A DNA stretch of 64,000 nucleotides from Pisaster brevispinus (taxonomy: Eukaryota; Echinodermata; Asteroidea; Forcipulatida; Asteriidae). Both the position numbers and the translations under genes were made by a program. Below are positions 10,622-22,600 of this stretch, in pieces. The notes beneath the pieces were generated by a model. It searched no databases. It saw only the letters and a program-made list of their open reading frames with translations, and had not been told where the DNA came from. Positions within the stretch are counted from its first letter, which is position 1. Each line of letters opens with the position of its first letter. The stretch is from positions 4,756,329 to 4,820,328 of the forward strand of contig JAMKCF010000012.1 of the NCBI GenBank assembly GCA_023634235.1, in the 5' to 3' direction.

Positions 10622-13600
10622 ATGTCGTTCTGTCCTGAGAAAAGTGAGTATCATTAGGAAGTGTGTTTATATGAGATTGTTATGTATGGTTTTGCACAAT
10701 TTTGAAGTTATGGTAGAAATTTCATCCCGGAAGTGTTTGGAACAAAAGTCTGCGGTGTTGGCTGTCTGTGTTACTGTCACTGTGAAGTGTGTGTGTGTCG
10801 GTATCAAACTCTAAAAGTAAAATACTAACTAGAGTTTGGCTCATTTTGGAAAGAGCGCTCTGTCATGTACCTTTTTCTAGGTGTTGGTAAAGGTCGGAGG
10901 TAGGAGCTAGCCGGAGCTACCTGGAGGTTGCATTTATTACGTGAAATATTCTTAATTAAGTTAAAATTAGCTACTCACAGTCACAATGTTTTTCGGAAGG
11001 TTCTCACAGGCGGAAAAATTTCCATATCCAGCCACCACTTTTTCATTCGTTATGAAATAAAATAGTATCTTATTTACTCAAATGAGATATTCCTTTAGGT
11101 ACAAATTAGTGAAAAAGTGGTGGCAGGATACGGAAATTTTTCTGAATTGAATTCCATTTCCCATACCTGCCTAAGAATCTTCCACCCTTCATTTGGCCTA
11201 CGTGAGTAGTCTTTTTGAATGACATTTCACGTTATAAATGCAACCTCCAGCTAGCTCCGACCCCCGACTTTTAGCAACTGCCTTTCTCTATTGTATGGGT
11301 TTTTACCTCCATGATGTATCCGACCACCACTTTTGTTTTGAAAGGTCAATAATTAGCAATTTAGTTACTCAATTCTTTGAAAAGAGTTAGGAAAAAAAGA
11401 AATGTAGTCAAGCCTCATTACAAAATCGCATAGAAAGTGGCAGTCGGATATGAGCATTTTTTAAGTTGGAGTAACTTTTCTTTATTTTTGTTTGGCATCA
11501 TCTGGTATATTGTGGCGTGTCGTGGCCGAGGGGTTAATAAGAGCACTGGACCCAAGTTCTGGTGCTTCTGTCTGGTCAGCATATTGTGGGTTCGAGTCCC
11601 AGTCATGACCCTTGTGTCCTTGAGGCTTAAGCAGTTCACACTTAACCATTATTGCTTCGACCTTCGGATGGCACGTAAAGCCCCATGTGTACCACTAATG
11701 CATGTAAAAGACCCCTAAGAGAAGGGGTTCGCCCCGGTGTGTCTGGCAGTACATCTATCTTCAAACATTTAAAGGCTGCACTCCAAAAGGAAGAGAAGTT
11801 GCAATGATTTTACAACCCTCCTTCCCAACTAGAGAGGGTTTGGGGTCTGAATCACTGCAACTTGTTAAGTAAGGTTTGCCTCAGCTCATGTGTGATTTTA
11901 GCCATTTCTGCCGGACGTGTGTTCAGATTTGTCTAATTTAATTTTCACCATTTATTCAGAATCAATCTAGACCACTCACTATGGGCACTTTCTAGACCCA
12001 GTAACTGGGGCATTGAACTTTTAAACAAAAATTGACATCTGCGGTTTTACTACTAACTATACTACTATCTACTAGGGCCTCAGGCAAACTCTGTCGTTAG
12101 ACAGTGCATGCATTGTGATTTGGCTATTGCTATGATTCTCCAAATACCCAGCTACAAAAAGTTCCACCAAAATGACAAAAAGACCACCCAAAAAATGCTT
12201 GAAAAATGCTTGAAAACCGCTTGCTGGCTTCTCAATTGGTCAAAGATGCAACATCAGGCAATTATTTGCATTCGCATACATTTTTGTGTGTGCTCCAATT
12301 AGATATTTGTGGGTCCATAATTGATACGATGTACACATGTAGCTGGGTGTTCGGAAAATTTAATCATTTTTTTGTAGCTGGGTTTTTGGAAAATCATAGC
12401 AAATAGCCAAATCATAATGTATCACTGTCTAACGACAGAGTTTGCATGGGGCGCTAGTACATTAGGTCCGCAGATATATATATATTTTTAAAGGAGTACT
12501 GCACCCAGTTACTGGGTCTAACACATTACAAGCATTTATAAAGCGCATTTTTCCAATGGTTGCAATGCGCTGAGGGCAGTAATTCCAGAGGAACATTGTA
12601 TTGAACAGGAACCATTCATCTTAGTTTGGGCTGTCATTAAAAGTATATTGTTATCATTCATCAGAGGCCATATTTGCAAGTTTACCGAAAACGGAACGTG
12701 CCACTTCTCTGGTCCTCGGAGGAGATCCCAAAGGAAAGAACTTCCTCTATGCCCATGACAACAATATTTTTATCAGAGATATTGAGGTAAGTTTATGAAA
12801 ATCCATCTTCACCCTTGAGAGGATAGTGGCAGTGTTACACGACTGGATCTCTCCACACTAAAGGTGTGTCGTGGCCGAGCGGATAAGATCACTGGACTCA
12901 AGCTCTGGTGTTTCTGATCAGCAGAGTGTGGGTTCGAGTCCCGGTCGTGACACTTGTGTCCTTAAGCAAGACACTTAACCATGATTGATTCGTCCTTCGG
13001 ATGGGACGTAAAGCCGTTGGTCCCGTGTGTTGTGTAACGCACGTAAAAGAACCCAGTGCACTTATCGAAAAGAGAAGGGGTCCGCCCCGGTGTTCCTGGT
13101 TTGATTGGCAGCATATTGCGCCACAGCACCTTGTAAACCATTACATGGTGCTATGTAAAGGAGTAGGTCTCATACTTCAAACATAGCCCCCAAATACCTT
13201 GCAGGAAAATACTTAATGTTGAAGCGCCTTGAGCGTCACTGAGTGACGGATTTATGAGCGCTATATAAATAGCCATTATTTAATAGCCATTCTTATTAAT
13301 GGGGCAATATGGTGTGACCTTTTTTATAAAAATAGGAGGTAAAAATAAAAGGAGAGAAGAGATTTCTCTCTCCTTTCCCATGCACAATCCAAAAATCCAA
13401 AAGTCTTTGCTTAGCAAAGAGCATGACAAATTGTGTGGGTATTCAAGAAACTGAAGAGAATTATCTTGAGGAGTAGGTTTGTAACATGGACTATTTTGTG
13501 ACCATAATATGTATTGAGAAGCTAGCCGGCGATTTTCTAAAATGTTCTAGTATGTTGTTTTGACTGATAACCATTCAAAAGCGGTTATGGATCTAAATTA

Positions 13601-16600
13601 ATTCACTTTTTAGTAAATCTATGTTCATTAATTATTTTTGTCATCCCTTTCCAGTCAATCCCAATAGAAAATGTCTTAGAATGACCATGTAGTTTCTTAA
13701 GTACTTGGAATTTGTTCATACTGTTTGGTGAGAACCGTGAGTAGCCTATTAAGCTGAGAAATGTACAAAAACCAAATAAAGGGCAAAATGTTGCCTTTTT
13801 TTGTACCCTCCAAGTCACAGTCGAAGCTATCGCATGGACCCATTAGTGTGGACAGATTCAACTAGAGCTGTGATAATCGTAGCTCTTTGTCTCGTCTCTC
13901 AGACCTCTGAGCTACGACAGATTATTTGTTCAAATTTGACAATTTATCAAGATGTTTTTCTTTTATCCAATAATTTCATTGTACCTATTTGTGTAAATTT
14001 AAAACATTGGGAAAAAAACAGTATTTCAAACATTTACCAGATTTTAATCTACATGTGTATGGTTTGTCGTCATAACCCTCTGGGCCCAATTTCATAGAGG
14101 TGCTTAAGCTCTGATTAAACTTTGATTTACTGTAATTTGATACCTGGTGATGTCATCATGACATCATCAGGTTTGTGTGGTCTTGATAATAAGGTCCAAT
14201 TGTCTGATAAGTTTCAATGTTCAATTCAATTTCAACATTGAGTATTGACAAAAAATTTAATTTTTTTATGGAAAAACACAAAGGCAGACTTTGACCTTCC
14301 GGTACGACCGGAAGTAATGGTCATACGATTTTGACGTTAACTTTAGAAATGTTGCCCCAGTCTTCATCTATCGGATGCCAACTATAGCATCGGATAGCTT
14401 TCAAATTCAAAGAAATACAGTTTTCAACTGTAAAACCCTTGTAATTCGACACCTGATGGCGTCATCATGACGTCAGGAAAACTGTGCCGTCCTCATATTG
14501 AGGTTCAATTGTCTGATAAGTTTCAAGGTTCGATTCAGTTTCAATCTTGACTTATGCTGTAGGGAAGAGTTCCAGGGAAGAAGAAGAAGAAGAAGAAACA
14601 GAACAATAACGAGGTGTTCGTGCTTGTATTGCACGAACATCTCATTATAAAGGAATTCCCTGTAATCTTAAAGCCCCTGTTATAAGTGCCTTGTATTTTT
14701 TATGTAAAAGTTCCTCTTGAATACATGTATATTGAAATCACAAGCTTGAACAGCGCCCTCATTGGCTACTGAGAGCTATTATGTGTGGCATGCCCACTAT
14801 GTGCACATTTCAATTGTTTGACCTTAGCGATGGCGGACGATACATGTATAAGGAGGCCTACACTGCTAATTTAAAAAATATTTGTATTTTAGGCCCTTTT
14901 TGTTTGTACTGTCGTGTGACAAGGTTTGGTTGAGGTCTTTTTAAAATTCACCTACTGTAAGTTGTTAGGGGTAGTAAAGATTCTTTTCTTTTCAATCATT
15001 CTAGAATCCAGTAATATGTGACATTTATAGTGAACATTCAGCGCAGACAACTGTAGCTAAATATGCACCAAGTGGTTTCTACATAGCATCAGGAGGTACA
15101 ATAATTTGCCATTTATAAGATATCCCCCCCCCCCCCGCCCACTTTTACCCATTATCAATTTTTACCATAGAGCTTTAATTTCTGACTGGCGCACTAACGC
15201 TTGTCTCGTCATGATGGGTACTGCATCGACACCCCTTCTCAGGGGTCTCAGGGCTGGGTTTAATTGAGCGTCTGGTACAAGGATTTGCCAATATAAGATA
15301 CCCCCACTCCTTAACCCATTATCACATGCACCTAGATGTGCACAATGCAGTACATTAACATTAGACCTGCCTCCCATCCCTTTGTACCCAGCATTAACCC
15401 ATGACATGTTAAATGCACCTAGATGTGCTCAATGCAGCACATTAACATAAGACCTGCCTCCCATCCCTTTGCACCGAGCATTCCCATGAAGTGTCAAATG
15501 CACCTAAATGTGCTCAATCATCCTCAATGCAGTACATTAACATTACCTGCCTCCTTTCCCTTTGTACCCAGCATTAACCCATGAGGTGTCAAATACACCT
15601 AGATGTGCTCAATAGAACACATTAACACTAGATCTGCTTCCCATCCCTTTGTACCCAACATAAAACCATGAGGTGCTGAATACACTTAACACAAAATGCC
15701 CTATCCAGTAAATACATGTACCAAACATTGGATAAACCCATATATGCCCTTGTACCCAATGCCAACCCAAAAATGTTCACAAATATCATGTTTTACCTTC
15801 TCTTAAAGTAAAGATCTAAAATGCCTTTAGTTCCTGTACAGGATCTTAAGTTTACTTTCTTTATCAAAAAGGTTTCATTGTTGTATTCATGGTTTCTTGT
15901 TTGTTTCGTTTTGCTTAGATATGACAGGTAAAATTAGAATTTGGGACACCACCCAGAAAGAGCACATATTGAAGTACGAATACCAGCCACTTTCAGGGAA
16001 AATAAATGACATCGCCTGGTCTCCTGACAGTAAGAGGATTGCCGTTTGTGGAAAAGGACGAGAAAAGTAAGTGTGTCATTTGAACTAAATCCTGAAACTT
16101 TACTACTCACAGCAGTGGTCATCTTCTTCTAACAATAATAATTTAGACAATAGTGATAGTAATCTAGATGAAATAGGCACAAATGTGTGAGGGTAGATCT
16201 GTTATAGAAGGAGGTGCATTAGGAAACAGCGAGGATTCTAAGAAAGACCCTTGAGATCTAAGGCTACGGGACGTAGCCCGACTCGAGGAGTTTATTACTG
16301 GCACAAAAGAAAATGTGATCTTTCTTTTGTATGCTTTGATAAAATCTTATACTACTAATACAAGTTTATCGATTGATGTTTTGCCAATTTCATTCAATAT
16401 ACACAAGCGCATAACAATTAGGAAATAAATAAACAATCTTAAAGGGAAATAGAAAGAAAGCTTAAAGCATTGCTAAACTGCAATAAGGAAACAGCTTAAT
16501 TTCTTACCTATGTAATGTTTGTACCTATCTGTGGGTCATCCACCTTGACCTGAAAGCAGAGTAAATTTTAGACCTCGTCGTATTACTTCTTGGATGATCA

Positions 16601-19600
16601 CAAAGTATTTCATTTAATAGGCATTCATTTTGCATGTATATAATTTATTTTTACCTTTACACCAATGTATATAAGCATCGTATACTTTCCTCAGTACTTT
16701 CGTGGGTTCGAATCCCACCTGAGTGATTTGCCTGATTTTTTGTACAGAACTTGGGAAAGCACTGAGTATACTAGGCTTAATACACATCAGTATAAGGGTA
16801 AAAACAAATTATAAACTATTTCATCTTCCTGTACTCAGATATATCTCATTTTCCTTGACTCCCAAGTCTCTAATTTTGTCTCAACCTCAAACGATCTCAT
16901 CTCTCTTCCTTTTTTAGCTATGGTGCTGTGTTTTTGTGGGACTCTGGAAGCTCTGTCGGTCAAGTTGACGGACACAGCAAGGACATCAACTCAATCGACT
17001 ACAAGCCAACGCGCCCGTTTCGCCTGATCACCGGCTCTGAAGACATGTCCTCAGTCTTCTATGAGGGACCACCATTCAAATATAAATATCAGCATAGAGT
17101 GAGTGCATAATTCTGCAACCTTGGCATTTCAAACAGCAAGAAGAACTTTTTCTTGTTTTATTTTGATGGATTCTGTTTTAAGGAGTGCGTCATGACTATT
17201 ATTAACTATCAGTTTGAATCCTACTGCTGACCATTAGTCTAGCCTTGATCAAGGCGCACCGGCCGGATGGCATGTACTTTACACTGTTTGTGTGTACACA
17301 AGCTTTTACGCTGTGCTTACGAGTACATACAGCTGCAGTGTTTGGTAGTATTCGTTGTCACGCCTTGATCCTCTCAAAAAGGGAGAGTGCAAGACAGTCT
17401 TGAGCAAGACTAACCATAGTCTTGCATGGGGACTGTGTTTTTCAGCCCCTTGTGGGCTTCCCTCGTTTAGATTTCTCCTCTCACATCCTTAAAATTGAAC
17501 ACTTCCTTCATTTCTTCAATAATAATTATACAGCCAGCTCTCGTAGCAACAAGATTGCTTGGAATGGCCAAATTACCTCTTTATAACAGAATCGCTGTTA
17601 TAAGAGGACAGCAAAATAAATAAACACAAAGCAGAAATAAGATTTGGGACTTAAAAATGTACTCTTTATAAGCAGAACCTCTTTACAATGGTGGTCTTTA
17701 TAACGAGGGCTGATTGTAACAATAATATTGGAATCTTATACAGCGCATGTATCCACCAATAAGGTACTCAAATCGCTTGACAAAAGAGATGGTTGGTTCG
17801 TCCCAGTTCATTGATGCATGTTCCATTTCCTCTTCTTACCTAGGCGCACTCCAACTTTGTAAACACAGTTAGATTTTCTCCTGATGGGAATTTCTATGCA
17901 ACTGGTGGATCGGACGGGAAGGTAAGATGCCTAAAACTAACCCATATCAACAACTGGCGATGTGGCGCACATGTTTACAAAAGACCTACAGAGCCTGGGC
18001 TCCATTTTAAAACAGCCAAGATTGTTCTTCAGATCTGTATCAATCTTAATTACTTAGCTATGTGTAATGTCACAACACAAATCAGTATAGCGGTATTGGT
18101 AGTTTTCTTGAAATGAATTTTGGTGTTTTCTTAAAATTGGACTTCCTGTAGGCACAAAGTGCCTATTCAGCTGTTACCTTTATAATTCTCAATTTGATGT
18201 GGAAGTTACAGAATTTACAAGACATAAACTTCTCATTTGAACAGCATAGGTTATTGCCTGCCAAGAAATGCTCAGGAATCCTCAAGGTCATTCTTTTTGT
18301 AACCAGGGTGACTTGGTCTGTGTTTCGATCAACACATGGACTGTAGAGGTATTGAATTTGGGGAAATTTGGGCTTGAAATCTACAAGACCACAGCGTTCA
18401 TAACTCAAATTGTTTACTGGACCGGAATTTTTGTTACAAGACCAGAATCAAAATGAGAAAGGACTTTCTGACTCAGTCTAACTTGCAATTAATTGTTTTT
18501 ACGTGAACAAACTCTAAGAAGTGTAAGAGTAGATTGATCTCAATTGTCTTTATGAGTATTAGGTGTACTTCATGACTCACCAGATTTGAAAAGTACTTAC
18601 CAGACTCAAAGTCAACATTTTAACATAATTTGTTTCTGTTCAAGCTAGTGTTAAATTTCAAATGAAAAAAACATAAGACACGCCAGACCTGTCTGGTCAT
18701 GAGTTACGTGGCCCAATGCTAAAACTACTGGTAGCCCGAACATCTGACGTCACACTTCGAGGCTCGTGAATAACGCCAGATACCTGCCAGACCGGATGTT
18801 GGCAGATGTACCTTTGACCTAGCATTCATTTCACACGAAGACTCGCAGTCACTTCACACGTACATGTTCACATTACATAGTAAATAAAACAACACTACAT
18901 GGCGCTAGTTGCATGCAGCAGACGATCGAAAGTGCAAGCTGACAAACTGCATCACCTCGTAACCTCGACCAATCATAACACAGATATGCAAAGCTTGCGT
19001 CACAGCACGTTTATCCAATGAAATCGTTGTATCCAATGAAATCATTGGGTCTGTAAAACCAGTGCCTGTCTAGGGGACCAGTTTAAAATTACTTGCCTCT
19101 GGCTTGCGGTCCAGTGTAAAAGTGTAAAATTCAAACCCTGCTGTACCTTTCAATGACTTCACTTACACACCGTCTATTCTATAAATGAATCGGATGCTGT
19201 GTGTCCCTAGCTACAGCTCTGATGAAGTTACACATTTGTGATTCTTTCTTTTCACTGAATGACAAAATTTATTTGGTCGTTTTCTACAGCTGTTCCTGTA
19301 CTCTGGGAAGGAGGGTGAATTGGTGTGTGAGATTGTGGATGGTGCAAAAGCTCATAGTGGAGGTATTTATGGGGTGAGTATGATTTTTAGAAATCAACAA
19401 CGTGTCACATTGAGGTCTTTCTCGAAGTGTCAGCGTTGATGCTGTAATGGTCTTACTAAAATTGAAGTTTCTACAGTCGTAGGATAAAACAAAATTAGCA
19501 TTAAATTCAAGTTAAGTGTCTTATTAATCTCTGCACTTTTATCTATTGTTTCTCTCTGTGGGTGTGCATTGGTTGTTAGTAAGTTGTTTACCTTTTTGTA

Positions 19601-22600
19601 ATCCTTTTTATAGTGCTTTTGTACTATATTAAAATGTATTTATCCACACAACATTTCTTTGTGTTATGTAATGTCTTATTTTATGCATTTGTATTGTCTT
19701 AAGAAATGTATAACCTGAGAAACCATTAAAAAGAAGTGTCAGTTGATGTAAGTTTGGAGATCAGGTTGGCTCAGTGGCTTCTGTCCCTGCCTTTCACCTC
19801 TGTGGACCCTGGTTGTAATCCCACCTCAGACCGGAGCCTTGTATTTGGATTGTGGTTTCAGTCCCTACCTGATTGCCTGGGTTTTTCCCATTTGGGGTTT
19901 CATCCCACATCTAAGACTGAACATTTTTTTCTTGTATCCGATTCACCATCCTGTTATTGACGAAATGAGTAAGTTGTTGCATGAAAGTGTGGATAGTTTG
20001 TACACACACTTCTTTGTCAGACTTGAAAACTTTGTGAAACTTTTGTTATTGAGTTAATTCCAGTTTCTTTCCTTTAGGTCTGTTGGAGTCCAGATAGCAC
20101 TCGCATATTGACTGCGTCCGCTGACAAATCTGCAAAACTATGGGACGCAGACACCAAACAGCTCATTACGTAAGCATAAACTGATCCCTCCTTGTAAAAC
20201 CAGTCTCTTTCTTGATGCTTGTCCGGAGTCCTCTCTTTGAAGGCTTTCTTTTTATTTTCATTTCTACTTTTTCTTTGCGTTTCCAGGAAGTTTGAGTTGG
20301 GTACAGCTATTGAAGATCAGCAGCTGTCATGCCTGTGGCAGGGAGAGTACATGCTGACCGTCTCCCTCTCGGGTTACATCAACTACCTAGACAAGAATAA
20401 TCCCTCCACACCAGCCAGGATTATCAAGGTTCGTTCATAATAATAATAATAACTAGTTCTTATATAGCGCATTTCACAATAACGTCTCAATGCACTTTAC
20501 ATTAGTGCCCTGGTCATTGGGCCAATAACATTCCTGTAATCTTTCTCAGCTCCCTGGGGAGTATACAGCCCGGGCTGCCATGGCGCTCCGAAGGCTTTTT
20601 CAAACACAATATCAACCTCTACTCTCGCAGGTACCCATTTATACCCCTGGGTGAAGAGAAGCAATTATAGTAAAGTATCTTGCTCAAGGACACAAGTGTC
20701 ATAACTTTTTCATTCTGCTCTTTCATGTCCTATTGTACACCCTGGTGAAGAGAAGGAACTCATGGTTATTTGTCATGCTGGTGGACAGAAGGCTGTTCTT
20801 TTTTATATTGATGTTTGTTCTCATTGTGGATGTATTGGTAGTTTTATCGTTTAGAGATTGTGCATCTCTGTATTTTCACCAAATGCCGAGATAGTCTGTT
20901 AACATTGAAAAGATGGGAAACTGTCATATAAGGACATGCTACGAATGTCATCATCCTCAACAGCGCCCTCTCGTATGTTTTGTAATGTACTATTTTGCTG
21001 AAAACTGGTTGAATATTCAAATAGTTTAAAGCTTAGCACATATGTTAATCTCAATGCCCATACAATTATATAAAAAGTTTAGGAATGATGCCCATGTGCA
21101 TAATGATGACGTCATCGGTTTTCAATTTACTCTTAAGCAAAGTTTATTATTTCAAAAATGTATGTCTTGAGAGCCACAGCTGTTATGTTTTGAATCTTTG
21201 CTTTGCTTTTGAAAGTTTGATGAAGAGTCTTTTTATTTGTTAGTGACCTGGTTTGAACTGACTACCTGTCCACACCGGGTTCAAATGAAGTATTTATGTA
21301 TTATAAAGCTATATATTTTGTTTGATTTAACTTTAAATGTTCACCTGCTATTCACATAACCCGAACATCTAGTGTTAAACACTACATTTCTAAGTAGGAT
21401 TTGAAACTTTGCATGGTGGAAGTATAACTAAGTAAGGTTTGCGGTAACACCATGTGGAAATCTCTTTTGAGTAGTGTAGGTTCTGAAAAGAAGTCGTTAA
21501 CCACCGGTTCTTTTCAGAACCTACACTACTCAAAAGAGATTTCCACATGGTGTTACCGCAAACCTTACTTAACTACATTTCTAGTTTTTAAATTGTTTTA
21601 TTCCATTCTTCCCCTAAAGAGTTAAAGTCCAGTTTCTTCCCTGGCTGCATAAGCAAAGAATGCTAAGTAATGTGAAATACACACACCAACAAGCAAGAAA
21701 TCCTTTCCCTGTGAATTACACTTTTGTTAAGCAGGGATTATTTTCTGCAACAATAAGCGCAGACTTACAGTATGCACAGCCATGCAATTTGGCCCAGCAT
21801 CTGATCAGAGCATACCGATTTGAACATGTGCCCTTCTCAGACTTTTCCACATCACTTCAGCGACTTTATGATGGTGCAAATTGAAAAACGTTAACTATGG
21901 CACAATTTCATACAGCTGCTTAAGCGGAAAAATATTGCTTAGAAAAGTTCTGCTTAGCAAACATGAGCGGGATACCAGTCACACATGGTTTAAGTAACAG
22001 TGTTTTTTTGGCTGGTAACCCAAATATTTTGGCTGCAAGCATAATTTTGTCGTGATTAGCTACTTTTTGTGCTTAAGCAGCTCTATGAAATTTGGCCCTG
22101 GCCGGAGAGAGCTCAAAGTGTTAACTTGAACTGTGTCTTGATATTCTTCTATTTTTCAGGGGCATAACAAGAACATTACTGCCATGACGCTATCACAGAG
22201 CTCTAAGACAGTCTACTCTGCTGGGTTGGATAATAAATCACATATCCTTTACATACGGCTTTTTCCATGTACGCCCCTGCTTTACTTTAACCCTCCTACT
22301 GAGTGTCTGACAATACAATATTATCAAAATTGTTTGGAAAGATAGGTGCACTATGCCAGTCTGCAGTATGATATCATGTGGCGAATGCATCTGCACAGTA
22401 CACAGTCAACCCTCCTACTGTATGACCGTACAATAATAAAATGGTTTTAGATGATAAATGTACTATGCCAGTCTGCAGTATGTTATCATGTGGTGAAAGC
22501 ATCTGCACGTATACACAGACAATTCTGTGCGCAGTAAGTTCTACCGTAAACAGCACAGTGCTGTTCAATGGGTCCAAAGGGTTTGTCAACTCACTGGCAC

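Noticed and set aside
12864..12955. Functional tRNA-Leu genes at 11517 and 12864
   Set aside because: Both are heads of SINEs with shared downstream bodies, and their D- and acceptor stems are imperfect.
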